DNA of 64,000 nt from the NCBI RefSeq assembly GCF_011602485.2, contig NZ_CP050022.2, positions 3,058,001 through 3,122,000 on the forward strand, read 5' to 3'. This document shows, in pieces, positions 45,607 to 58,011 of the stretch (position 1 is its first letter; the number at the start of each line of letters is the position of its first letter). The position numbers and the translations under genes were made by a program. Source of the DNA: Bradyrhizobium sp. 1(2017). GTDB taxonomy: Bacteria > Pseudomonadota > Alphaproteobacteria > Rhizobiales > Xanthobacteraceae. The notes beneath the pieces are model-generated. The model had not been told where the DNA came from. It saw nothing but the letters and a program-made list of their open reading frames with translations, and searched no databases.

Positions 45607-48600
45607 CACGGCAACCACGCAAAAGAAGCAGCTTCGCGACATCTCGCGGCGCCTGATGCGGCTCGACGCCGGCAAGCAGCACGCGTTCCTGTCGCAGCTC
45701 GCGGCCAAGGGCGTCAACCTCGCCATGCTGCCGATCGTGCGTCAGGGGCGCAAGCGGGCGCCGCTGTCCTTTGCGCAATCCCGCCTCTGGTTCCTGTGGC
45801 GGATGGATCCGGGTAGCGCCGCCTACAACATCTCGGCAACGGTGCGCGTGCGGGGCAAGCTGCAGCCACGCGCGCTGCAACAGGCGTTCGATGCGCTCGT
45901 TGCGCGTCATAGCGCGCTTCGCACCGTGTTTCGGCAGGACGGGGAAGCCGCCGAGCAATTCATATGCGATCCGCAACCGGTCGCGTTGCGGTATGTGACC
46001 GTCGATGGCGAAGACCGTGAAGGACGGGTGCGTTTGCTGGCGCGGCAGGAAGCTTCGCTGCCGTTCGATCTCGAAGCCGGCCCGCTGATGCGCGTGGCGT
46101 TGCTGACGCTGGACGAAGGCGATCACTTCCTCGTCGTCAGCCTGCACCATATCGTGACCGACGGCTGGTCGATGGGCGTGCTGGTCGACGAATTCTGGAA
46201 GCTGTACGCGGCATTCGCTTGCGGTGAAGCACCGGCCTTGCTGGAGCCGGAGATCGATTATGCCGACTACGCCGATTGGCAGCGGCTCTGGATGAGCGCG
46301 GTCGATGGCGAGCGGCAGGTCGACTATTGGACCAGGCGTCTCGCGGATCCGGCCGTGCTCCAGCTGCCGATTGACCGGCCGCGCCCGGCGGTCCCGGACC
46401 TGGCGGGATCGGCAGGTCGCATTTCGCTCGATCCGGCGCTGGCAGATGGCTTGCGCGCTCTGGCGCGGCGCCGCCGCACGACACTTTTCGTCGTCATGCT
46501 GGCGAGCTTCAAGCTGCTGCTCCATCGCTACACGGGCCAAGCCGACATCAATATCGGCGTGCCCGTCGCCAACCGGTACCGCGACGAAGCACGCGGCGTG
46601 ATCGGCTTGTTCGTCAACACCCAGGTGCTTCGTACGCAGATCGAGGGCCGCGCGGCGATCGCGGACTTCATCGCGACGGTCCATGCGGCCACCATCGAGG
46701 CACAGGAGAACCAGGATCTTCCGTTCGAACGACTGCTCGAGATCCTGCAGCCGACGCGCAGCTTGAGCCAGAATCCGCTGTTCCAGGTTCTCTACAATCA
46801 CCAGCGCCGTCGGGCATCGGGCAATCCACTCGATCGGACCGACCTCCAGATCGAGACGATCGACGCCGAGGTTGACACGGTCAAGTTCGACCTCGCGCTC
46901 GATACGGACGAAGGGCCATCAGGCGAAATCCGCGCGATCTTCACCTACGCGACGGCGCTGTTCGAAGCGGCGACGATCGAGCGTCTGACCGCGCATTGGA
47001 CCACGATACTGAAGGCGATGGTTGCCGACGACACGCAAGCGACCGCCGATGTGGCGTTGCTCTCCGAACAGGAGCTGGAGCGGCTGCGACAATGGAATCG
47101 TGCCGATGACGGAACGACAAGCTCATCGTTCACGCCGGTGCACCGGACGGTTGCACGGCTGGCTGCCGAAACGCCCGATGCGCCCGCGCTGGTCTTCGGC
47201 GACGAAGACATCACCTATGCCGAGCTCAACCGGCGCGCCAATCGCCTCGCGCACCACCTGATCCGCCTGGGCGTCGGGGGCTCCGACCTTGTCGGCGTCT
47301 CGGCGCGACGCTCGCCGCATCTGATCGTGGCGCTGCTCGCCATCTTGAAGACGGGGGCGGCCTATCTGCCGCTCGATCCCGAGCATCCGGCCAGGCGGCA
47401 GGTTGGCGCCATCCGCGATGCCGGCGCGCGTGTCGTGCTGGTCGATGCGGATGGTTCGGCGCTGACGCCGCCGCCATCAGGCATCGAGGTCGTTCCGCTC
47501 GATGCGATCGACCTTGCGCGGGAGAGCGAAGGCGATCCGGAGATCGCGGTGGCCGCGACCAGCCTTGCCTATGTGATCTACACCTCCGGCTCCACCGGCA
47601 TCCCCAAGGGCGTCGCGGTCGAGCACGGACCGTTCGCGATGCATTGCGAGGTGACCGCCGGGCTCTACGACATGAACCGGCGCTCGCGCGAGCTGCACTT
47701 CCTGTCCTTCACCTTCGATGGTGCCCATGAGAGGCTCTGGACCGCGTTGACCTGCGGCGCTGCGCTCGTGATGCGCGATGCCAATTTGTGGTCGGCCGAG
47801 CAGACCATCGAGGTTTTGCGCCGGCAGCGCGTCACCAACGCCGGGTTTCCGCCCGCCTACCTGCAACAGCTCGCCGACTTCGCGATGTGGCGCGGCGATC
47901 CGCCGCCCGTGGAGCTGTATTCTTTCGGCGGCGAGGCCATGCCCAAGGCTGGCTTCGACAAAGTCAAGCGCGCGCTCAAGCCGCGGACTTTGATCAACGG
48001 CTACGGGCCGACGGAAACCGTGGTGACGCCGCTGGTCTGGAAAGTCGATGCCAGCGAGGAGATCGAGGGCAATTACGCGCCGATCGGTCGTCCGGTAGGC
48101 CGTCGCTCAGCCTATATTCTGGACGGTGATCTCAACATCGTTCCGGTCGGCGTGACCGGCGAGCTGTTCATCGGCGGCGAGGGACTTGCCCGCGGTTACT
48201 GGCGGCGCGCCGGGCTGACGGCCGAACGCTTCGTCCCCGATCCGTTTGGCGCGCCGGGCGCGCGGCTCTATCGCACCGGCGATCTGGCCCGGTGGCGTGC
48301 CGATAGTGTGATCGAATATGCAGGCCGCTCCGATCATCAGGTGAAGATCCGCGGTTTCCGGATCGAGCTCGGCGAGATCGAGGCATGGCTGATGCGGCAG
48401 GCTGGCGTGCAGTCGGCCGTGGTCGTTGCCCGCGAAGCCGGCGTCAGCCGCCAGTTGGTCGGCTATGTCGCCGGCACTGGCCCGTTCGACGAAGCGACGA
48501 TGCGCGCGGCGCTCTCGGACGAGTTGCCCGACTACATGGTGCCGGCCCGCATCGTGCGGCTGGAGCGGCTGCCGCTCACCGCGCACGGCAAGATCGATCG

Positions 48601-51597
48601 CGACGCCTTGCCGGCGCCCGAGACGCCCATCGCAACGGCCGCACATGTCGCGCCGCGCTCGACGGCCGAGACAGCGCTCGCCGCGATCTGGGCTGAGCTG
48701 CTGGGTCAGCCCGTCATCGGTGTCGAGGACAATTTCTTCGAGCTCGGCGGCGATTCCATCATCTCGCTGCAACTGGTCGGCCGCGCCCGCCAGGCAGGCC
48801 TGCTGATCGAGCCGCGTGACGTCTTCCGGCATCAAACCCTGCAGGAGCTGGCGCGCGTGGCGCGGCGCGAGGACATGGCGAAGGACATCGCGCCTGAAAC
48901 TGATGTCGAAGGCCGCGAGCATCCGCTTCTGCCGATCCAGTTGCGGTTTTTCGGCGAGGATGCAGGGGATCGCCATCACTGGAACCAGGCCGTTCTGTTG
49001 ATGCCGAAGTCACCGCTCGACTGGAAGCTAGTCGAACGCTCGATCGCCGCTCTCGTCGCGCATCACGCGGCCTTGCGCCTGCGTTTCGAGGAGGTTGATG
49101 GCGACTGGCGCGCGACCTATGGCTCGTCGCCCGCGATATCGGAGCTGCTTTGGATTCGCACTGGCGTTCGCGATGCGGCCGAGGTCACGGATGTTGCCTC
49201 CTTGGCTCAGGCCAGCCTGGCGCTGGCCGGGCCGCTGCTGCGTGTGGTCGGTATGGACCTCGCGGACGGCAGCCAGCGCCTTCTGGTGGTCGTGCATCAC
49301 CTTGTCATCGACGGTGTATCATGGCGCGTGCTGCTCGAGGATTTCGCGACGGCGTACGATCAGCTCCGCCAAGGCGCAGCTTCGGTCGCGCTGGCGAAGA
49401 GCGAGCCTTATGCGGCCTGGGGCGCGCGGTTGCAGGCCTATGCCGCGACCGATGAGCTGACCGCCGAGTTCGACTATTGGCTCGATCGAGGATCGCAGGC
49501 CGCGTTCCCCTGCGACGATGCTCATGGCGGAGTCGACCGGGTTGCCGACGGCGAGGAAATCTCGCTGGCATTCGACGCAGGATTGACGACGCGGCTGCTG
49601 AAGGAAGCCCCGTCCGCTTATCGCACCCAGGTCAATGATCTCCTGCTGGCCGCGCTTGCACGCGCCGTGTCGCGCTGGAGCGGAATTGAGGATGTCGTCG
49701 TCGAGCTCGAAGGGCACGGCCGTGAGGACGTCTTCGCCGGTGCGGACGTGTCACGCACCATTGGCTGGTTCACCACGGCCTTTCCGGTTCGTCTGCCGGG
49801 CGGCTCAAGGGATGACGCCGCGCTGATCAAATCCGTCAAGGAAGAGCTCCGCGCCGTTCCCAACCGGGGACTGGGTTACGGCGTCCTGCGCCATCTCGGC
49901 TCAGAAGCGCAGCGCGACGCGCTGAGCGCGCTTGCCGAGCCGCGTATCGTCTTCAACTATCTCGGCCAGTTCGATTCCAGCATGGGTGAGCACACGCCCC
50001 TCCAGTTGGCGCCCGAGAGCTCCGGGCCGATGCGCAGCGACAGCGCGCCGCTTGGCCGCTGGGTTAGCATCAACGGACAGGTCGGCGACGGACAATTACG
50101 CCTGTCGTTCGCCTATGGCCGCAGGCGTTACCGGCGGGAAACGATCGAGCGCCTTGCGGAGCATTATGCTTCGGCCCTGCGCGAACTCGTCGCGCATTGC
50201 ACGGGGAGCGCCCGCGGCGTGACGCCGTCAGACTTCGCACTGTCGGACTTGAGCCAGACCGATCTCGATGCGCTGGTCGCAACGGCCGACTGTCGTGAGA
50301 TCGAGGACATCTATCCGTTGTCGCCGATGCAGCAGGGAATGCTCTTCCATGCTTTGCGTGATGGCGAGAGCGGCAACTACGTCAACCAGATCGGTCTGGA
50401 GGTCCGCGGCCTCGATGCCGGCCGGCTGCGCGCAGCCTGGCACGAGGTCAGCGCGCGGCACGCCGTGTTGCGAACCGGATTTGCGTGGCGCGACCTGTCG
50501 GGGGCGGCGCAGCAGGTGGTCTATCGCTCCGCGCATTTGCCATTTGAGGAAGAAGACTGGCGCACGCAGGCGGTCGTCATGGGCGTCAAAGAGCTCCGGG
50601 CTGCGCTCGCGCGCGTCTCGCAAGCCGAGCGCGCCAAGGCATTTGAGCTGTCGCAAGCGCCGCTGCAGCGGGTCCGGCTGATCCGGCTCGACGACGCACG
50701 CCACTGGCTGATCTGGACGCACCACCATATCCTGCTCGACGGCTGGAGCGCGGCGCGCTTGATGGCCGAGATCCTGCAGCATGAACGCGGCGAAGGCTTG
50801 CCGGCCGTGAAAGGCCGCTATCGCGATTACATCGCGTGGCTGCAAAGGCAGGACCGCAATGCGTCGACGTCGTTCTGGCGCACCGTGTTGTCAGAATTGG
50901 AGGAGCCCAGTTTTCTCGCGGACGCACTGGGAGGGCCTGCAACCGGCGGTGCTTCCGGCCATGGCTCGCTGGACCTGCTGCTCACGGCGGATCTGACGGC
51001 AGGCTTGCAGGCGTTTGCCAGGCGCGAGCGCGTCACGCTGAACACGCTGGTGCAAGGCGCCTGGGCCCAGTTGCTGCGTCGTCACACCGGCCAGCGCGCG
51101 GTCTGTTTCGGTGCGACGGTCTCCGGCCGGCCGGCCGAGATCGGCGGGGCCGAGGACATGGTCGGCCTGTTCATCAACACGCTGCCCGTCGTCGATCAGG
51201 CAAGCCCGCAAGCCGAAGTAGGGGCGTGGCTGCGCGACCTCCAGACGCACAACACGGACCTGCGCGATCATGGCTGGATGCCGCTCTACGAAATTCAGCG
51301 CCTCGCCGGGCGATCCGGGCGCGCGCTGTTCGACAACATTCTCGTGTTCGAGAACTACCCGATCGATCAGGCGCTGCGAGGCGAGAGCGAAGGCGGTCGC
51401 CGGTTCGGCCGGGTCGACCAGATCTCGATCACCAATTATGCGCTGACTGTGGCGGTGTTCGCCAAGCCCGACGGCATCAATCTGGGTTTTCGCTACGATC
51501 GAGGCCGCTTCGACGACGACCAGATCAGATATCTGCAAGCCTCGCTGTCGCGGCTGCTGGCCAGGATCGTGGAACACGCGTCGCGGCCGCTTGGCGC
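44419..51597 (+). repeat. Long repeat, copy 1 (intact)
   Basis: 7.18 kb covering the second half of the A4-PCP of NRPS 2, the gene junction, and C-A-PCP-E-C of NRPS 3. It is duplicated 12.4 kb downstream (copy 2). This copy keeps both reading frames open throughout. Confidence 0.95.
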
Positions 51598-54500
51598 GCT
51601 CGACCGCCTCGATGCCGACGAAGCGCGGAAGGTGCTCGGCTGGAGTGGCAGCGTCGAGCGGGCGCCGACGTCTGGCGATGGCATCGTCGCGCAGATCGAA
51701 GCCCGTGCCGCGGCCTCGCCATCTTCTGTCGCATTGATTTTCGAGAGCCAGCAGATCAGCTACGGCGAGCTGAACGCACGCGCCAATCGGCTGGCGCGAC
51801 GCTTGCGAGACCACGGGATCGGTCGCGACCGGCTGGTCGGCCCTGGCGCTCGAGCGCAGTGTCGAACTGATCGTCGGTGTCCTGGCCGTGCTGAAGGCCG
51901 GTGGCGGCTATCTGCCGCTCGATCCCGACTACCCGTCCGATCGCCTCCTTCACATGCTCCGCGACAGCGGGTCAGCGTTGCTACTGACCCAGGAACGGCT
52001 GCTCCCGGACCTGGCGCCGGTGATCGCGGATGCGGGCGCCGAGGCCTGGACCATAGATGGAGAGGGTGTATCTCGCATTGAGGAGTCCGCCGACAACCCT
52101 GATGTCGCGCTTCATCCGGACGGTCTGGCCTATGTCATGTATACCTCGGGCTCGACCGGCGTGCCCAAAGGCGTGGCCTGCTCGCATCGCGCGCTTGCGG
52201 GGCGGCTTGGCTGGATGCAGGCGGAATATCGTCTCGATGTCGGCGAGACTTTGCTTCACAAGACCCCGTTCAGCTTCGACGTCTCTGTCTGGGAGATCCT
52301 GTGGCCGCTCGCAACCGGCGCGCGGCTTGCGATCGCGGCTCCGGGGGCACATCGCGAGCCGCGGGCTTCTTGTGGATGCCGTCATCGCCCATGACGTGAC
52401 GACGCTGCACTTCGTGCCGCAGATGCTCGAGCATTTCGTGACCGAGCCCGGAGCAACCCGCTGCTCCTCGCTCAAGCGCCTGTTTGCCGGCGGCGAGGCG
52501 TTGTCGCTCCGACCTGATGTCGCGCGTCCTCGCGGCATTTCCCGATGTCCGGTTCGACAATCGCTACGGTCCGACCGAAGCCCTGATCAACGCCACCTAT
52601 TGGACCTGCCGCAACGAGGGTGCAGCGCGCGTGCCGATCGGGCCGCCCCATTCCCGGCGTGACGATCCGCATCCTCGACGCCGATCTGAACATGGTTCCG
52701 GCAGGCGTGACGGGCGATTTGTACATCGGCGGGGAAGGTCTGGCGCGGGGCTATTGGCGGCGCGAAAAGCTGACGGCGGAACGCTTCATTCCCGATCCCT
52801 TTGGCGAAGCCGGTGAGCGGCTCTATCGATCGGGAGATCTGGCGCGATGGCGGGCCGATGGCGCGATCGACTAATGTCGGGCGCGCGGACCATCAGATCA
52901 AGATTCGCGGCTTCCGCATCGAGCTTGGCGAGATCGAATCGCGGCTGCTTGATCAGCCCGGCGTTCGCGCTGCCGTCGTGGTGGCGCGAGAAGTCGGCGC
53001 CAGCCAGCAGCTCGTTGGCTATGTCAGCGGCACGGGGGAATTGGAAGAGGCAGGCTTACGGACCGCGCTGTCGACTGTCCTGCCCGATTACATGGTGCCG
53101 CCGAGAATTGCGGTGCTGGAGCGGCTGCCCTTGATGCCGAGCGGCAAGGTGGATCGCCAAGCGCTGCCGGCACCCGACATGGCTCAGGGACATGCGGAGC
53201 ATCAGGCGCCACGCACGCCGGTCGAGATCGTCTTTGCGGCGATCTGGGCCGAGCTGCTCGGCCGGCCAGCGGTCAGCCTCACCGACAATTTCTTCGAGCT
53301 CGGCGGCGATTCGATCATCTCGCTCCAGATGGTGAGCCGCGCCCGGCGCGCCGGATACCTCATGGAGCCGCGAGACGTCTTTTCAGCATCAGACGCTGGA
53401 AGCGCTGGCACTCGCAGCGCGGATCGAGCAGCGCGCGGGGACGCCCGCTGACCAGGGGCAGGCCACCGGACCGCATCGGCTCTTGCCGATTCAGTCCCGC
53501 TTCTTTGCGGAGGGCATGGAAAATCGGGATCATTGGAATCAGGCGGTGCTGTTGCAGCCGAGAGATCGCCTCGACTGGGATGTGATGCGGCGCGCACTCG
53601 CCGCCGTGATCGATCACCATGACGCGCTGCGCCTGCGCTTCGAGGCGAGGCACGGGGGCTGGCATGCCGAGCACGGCGCTGCTCCGGCTGCGGACGCGCT
53701 GCTCTGGGTCCGGCAGGCGATCGACCGCGACTCCGTGACGGCGCTGGCATCGTCGGCGCAGGCAAGCCTGTCGATCTCCGGCGGCTTGCTGTTGCGGGCG
53801 GTCGGAATAGATGTCGCCGATGGCAGCCAGCGCTTCGTGATCGTGATCCACCATCTGGTGGTCGACGGCGTGTCATGGCGCATTCTGTTCGAGGACATCG
53901 CTTCCGCGTACACGCAGCTTGCGCAGGGCGATGCCACCGGTCGCGCTTCCGCCGAAGAGCCACGCGTACGCGCTGTGGGGACAGCGCTTGCGGGAATACG
54001 CAACGTCGCCTGAACTGGCGACGGAACTGTCCTACTGGACGGCCGCGGCGCGAACGCGGATATTCCCTGCGACGACGATCATGCGGCATCGATCGCATGC
54101 GGATGCCGACGAAGTCCTGTTGTCATTCGAGAACGAATGGACGCAGCGCCTGCTGACCGATGCGCCGTCGGCCTATCGCACGCAGATCAACGACCTTCTC
54201 CTTTCCGGCCTTGCACGTGCTGTCTGGCGGTGGAGCGGGCAGGATGAGGTTCTGGTCGAACTGGAGGGGCATGGCCGCGAGCATCTCTCCGGCGATCTCG
54301 ATCTCTCGCGCACCGTCGGCTGGTTCACGACGGCCTTTCCTGTGCGTCTGGCCGGCGGCTCGCAAGAATCCTCTCTGTTGATCAAGACCGTGAAGGAGGA
54401 GCTTCGCGGCATTCCCGGCCGCGGGCTGGGTTACGGCCTGTTGCGCCATCTCGGCTCCGAAGCGCACCGCATGGCGCTGTCGCACGTCGCCGAGCCGAAG

Positions 54501-57500
54501 ATCGCCTTCAACTATCTCGGCCAGATCGACGGCGGCGACGCAGAGGCGGCGCTGTTCACGATGGCGGCGGAAAGCGCCGGCCCGTCACGCGATGCATCGA
54601 GCCCATTGCAACGATGGCTGAGCGTGAACGGCACGGTGCGTAATGGCCGGCTGCAGCTGTCATTCGGCTTCGGCCGGAAGCGCTATCGGCGCGAGAGCGT
54701 CGAGCGACTGGCCGCCTTGTACGAGGCTGCGTTGCGGGAGCTGGTCGACCACTGCACTGGCGGCGCCTGCGGCCTGACGCCATCCGATGTGGCATTGTCG
54801 GGGCTTGATCAGGCCGAGCTCGACAGGCTGGCGCTGGATTGGCGCGAAATCGAGGACATCTATCCATTGTCGCCGATGCAGCAGGGCATGTTGTTCCATG
54901 CGATGCATGACGGCGAGAGCGGGCTCTACGTCAATCAGGTCGCCGCCGAGATCCGCGGCCTCGATGCCGGAAAATTGCGCCGCGCCTGGCAGGCGGCCAG
55001 CGATCGCCACGCGATGCTGCGGACCGGATTTGCCTGGCGCGATCTGTCGGGCGCGCCGCAACAGGTCGTCTATCGACGGGCCGAAGTGCCCTTTGCGGAG
55101 GAAGATTGGCGTGCGCGAAGTGCAGCATGGGACCAGGCGCAGCTGGACGCGGCGCTGGCCCGCGTCTCGCGGCAGGAGCAGGCTGCCGGGTTCGACCTGT
55201 CACGGCCGCCCTTGCAGCGGGTCCGGCTGATCCGGCTCGGCGACGACAGGCATTGGTTGATCTGGACGCATCATCACATCCTGCTCGACGGATGGAGCTC
55301 GGCACGGTTGATCGCCGAGGTCATGCAGCATAATGGCGAGGGGCGTCTGCCGGCATTGCACCATCGTTATCGCGACTACATCGCGTGGCTGAAAGGCTAC
55401 GACAGCAATGCTTCGGCGGCGTTCTGGCGCAATGCGACGGCAGAACTGGACGAGCCGAGTTTCCTGGCAGACGGCCTGGCCGAACGGGCGGACGCGCAAT
55501 CGTCCGGTCACGGCATGCTGGCGCTCGAGCTGGCCCCTGACCTGACCGCACGGTTGCAGGAATTCGCGGTGCGTGAGCGGATCACGATGAACACGCTGGT
55601 GCAGGCGGCATGGGCGCAGTTGCTGCGACAGCACACCGGGCAGGGGACAGTTTGCTTCGGTGTCACCGTGTCGGGCAGGCCGCCTGAGCTCGCCGGGGCC
55701 GAAGAGATGGTCGGCTTGTTCATCAATACGTTGCCGGTCATCGACGGCGTCAGCCCACAGCAGACGGTCGGCGTATGGCTGCGCGAGTTGCAGGATCGCA
55801 ATCTGGCCTTGCGCGAGTTCGGCGCGACCCCGCTCTATGAGATCCAGCGCCTGGCGGGGCGTCCCGGGCGGCCGCTGTTCGACAGCATCCTGGTGTTCGA
55901 GAACTATCCTATCGACCGCGCGCTGATCGGGACGGACCGGCAGATCCAGGTCGGAAAGACGCGGATCGTCGAGACCAGCAATTACCCGTTGTTCGCCAGC
56001 GTCGGCGTCGATGACCGCCTGCGCCTCGTCTTCAACTATCGGCGCAAGCATTTCGACGAGGCGCAGATCGCGAGGCTACAGCAGGCCTTTGTGCGGCTGA
56101 TCGAAGCCCTGAGCATCGATGCCGATCGACCGGTCGGCATGATCGCGGCCCGCGATCCCGCGGATGTCGTCCTGCTCGAACGGGCGAACGACACGCGACG
56201 AGATCAACCGCGCGAGGGAATTGTCGCGCAGTTCGAGGCCCAGGTCCGGAAGTCGCCCGAGGCGGTCGCGCTGGTGTTCGGCGGGACGGAGCTGAGTTAC
56301 GCCGCGCTGAATGCGCGTGCCAACCGGTTGGCGCGGCGATTGCGCGACCGCGGCGTCGCGACCGATACCGTGGTCGGGCTGGCGCTCGACCGCGGCGTCG
56401 AGATGCTGGTCGCGCTGCTGGCCGTGCTGAAGGCGGGCGGGGCCTATCTGCCGCTCGATCCGGACTACCCGCTGGAGCGGCTGGCGCACATGCTGCGCGA
56501 CAGCGGCGCGGCGCTGGTGCTGACGCAAGAGGAATTGCGCGGTCAGTTCGCCGCCGTGCTGGCGGAGACCGGGGCCGAGGCCTGGTTGCTCGACGCGCAG
56601 GATGGCGAGGGCGGGGATGCCGGCAATCTCGACGTCGCCGTGCACGCCGAGAGCCTTGCCTATGTGATCTACACCTCCGGCTCGACCGGCCTGCCCAAGG
56701 GCGTGATGGTCCGCCACAACGCCGTGACGAACTTCCTGGCGACCATGGCGGAGCAGCCCGGCATGACGGCCGGCGACCGCGTGCTCGGCTTGACCTCGCT
56801 GTCCTTCGACATCGCGGTGCTGGACTGCTGCCGCTGACGATCGGCGCTGCGTGGTGCTGGCGGATCGTGCGGCTGCGCATGATCCTGCCAAGCTCAAGGC
56901 GATCGTGCAGCGGCACGGCGTGTCGCTGATCCAGGCTACGCCATCGACCTGGCGGATGCTACTCGATCATGACGGCCCTTCGCTGCCGGCGAACTGCCGG
57001 GTGCTGTCCGGCGGCGAGGCGCTGCCGCCGGATCTGGCGCGGCGGCTGGTCGGGCAGGCCGGCGAGGTCTGGAACCTGTACGGCCCGACCGAGACCACGG
57101 TGTGGTCGGCGCGTCACCGGCTCGATGCACAGGACGATCGTCCGTTGCTCGGCGGTCCGATCGGCAACACCACGCTTTACGTTCTCGACGGGGACCTCAA
57201 CCTCGCGCCGGTCGGCGTCGCCGGCGAGCTCTATATCGGCGGGAGCGGACTGGCGCGCGGCTATTGGCGGCGCGGCGGCCTGACGGCGGAGCGCTTCATC
57301 CCTGATCCGTTCGGTGCACCGGGGGCGCGGCTGTACCGCACCGGCGACGTGGCGCGGTGGCGCGCCGACGGCGTGCTCGACTATGTCGGCCGTGCCGACC
57401 ACCAGGTGAAGATCCGCGGCTTCCGCATCGAGCTCGGCGAGATCGAGGCGCGGCTGCAGGCGCAGGATGGCGTCCGTGCGGCCGTGGTGGCGCGCGAGGC

Positions 57501-58011
57501 CGGCCGCGCGCCGCAGCTGGTCGGCTATGTCAGCGGCGAGGCGCTGGATGGCGCCGCGCTCAAGACGGCGCTGTCCTCGCTGCTGCCGGACTACATGGTG
57601 CCGGCGCGGATCGTGGTGCTGGAGCGACTGCCGCTGACGCCGAACGGCAAGATCGATCGCAAGGCGCTGCCGGCGCCGGATCAGCTCGCAACGTCCGTCG
57701 CGCATGTGGCGCCGCGCACGCCGGCCGAGGCGGCGCTGGCTGCGATCTGGGCCGATCTGCTGCGCCAGCCCAATATCGGCGTCACCGACAATTTCTTCGA
57801 GCTCGGCGGCGATTCCCTGATCGCCGTCCAGCTCGTCAGCCGCATCAAGCGCGATCTCGGCCACGACCTGCCGCTCAACCGTCTGTTTGAGATGACGACC
57901 GTTGAGACCATGGCGGCTGCACTGGGCCTTGAGAGTGAGACCGAGAAGCGAGCGGCGAACATCGCCGCGATGCTCGACATGTTGAGGAAGTCGAACTGTC
58001 CGCATGAGTGA
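45599..58011 (+). CDS. NRPS 3: C-A-PCP-E-C-A-PCP-E-C-A(Gly)-PCP, frame broken as sequenced
   Basis: About 4135 codons if the frame is restored. ATG 45599 overlaps the NRPS 2 stop by 8 bp. Open as far as 51840. Order by base: C5 45757-47090 (HHIVTDG), A5 47130-48630, PCP5 Ser at 48755, E2 48922-50270 ([10 protein letters not shown]), C6 50295-51590 (HHHILLDG), A6 51670-53170, PCP6 Ser ~53310, E3 53479-54800, C7 54845-56160, A7 56213-57690, PCP7 Ser 57814. Seven +1 insertions (51841-53941) and a gap cluster near 56825 break the frame, yet the peptide on both sides of each stays conserved. That argues for base-calling errors more than decay. Two epimerases mean that the residues of A5 and A6 should be D. 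Confidence 0.85.
47130..48630 (+). other. A5 adenylation domain, possibly basic residue
   Basis: Code D-G-E-G-S-G-G-V-T-K ([33 protein letters not shown]). The DGE start recalls Lys-type codes such as DGEDHGTVVK. Lys or Orn-like is the best guess. Confidence 0.45.
51670..53170 (+). other. A6 adenylation domain, unclear (Ser-like start of code)
   Basis: After mentally removing five +1 insertions the code reads D-V-W-H-F-G-R-I-N-K ([33 protein letters not shown]). The DVWH start is that of Ser domains; Gly at position 6 and Arg at position 7 are unusual. Because the region is error-prone, the code may itself be wrong. Confidence 0.3.
51841..53941. other. Seven +1 frameshifts in NRPS 3
   Basis: One extra base each at 51841-51843 (C), 52367-52368 (T), 52507 (C), 52640-52643 (C or G), 52873-52874 (A, making an in-frame TAA), 53380-53383 (T) and 53939-53940 (G). 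Most fall in short homopolymers. Removing each restores a continuous NRPS peptide through A6, PCP6 and E3. All are insertions, none a deletion. Confidence 0.85.
56213..57690 (+). other. A7 adenylation domain, Gly-type, chimaeric with A4
   Basis: The first ~600 bp are similar to A4 with scattered substitutions (for example [14 protein letters not shown] against [14 protein letters not shown]). From 56828 on it is the same sequence as A4 apart from indels. Code as A4 (Gly). The join falls at a 5-base deficit inside the A4 core motif. Confidence 0.7.

Noticed and set aside
45599..58011. NRPS 3 as a true pseudogene
   Set aside because: No missense decay or large deletion; the peptide is conserved on both sides of each +1 event, and catalytic motifs are intact in every domain.
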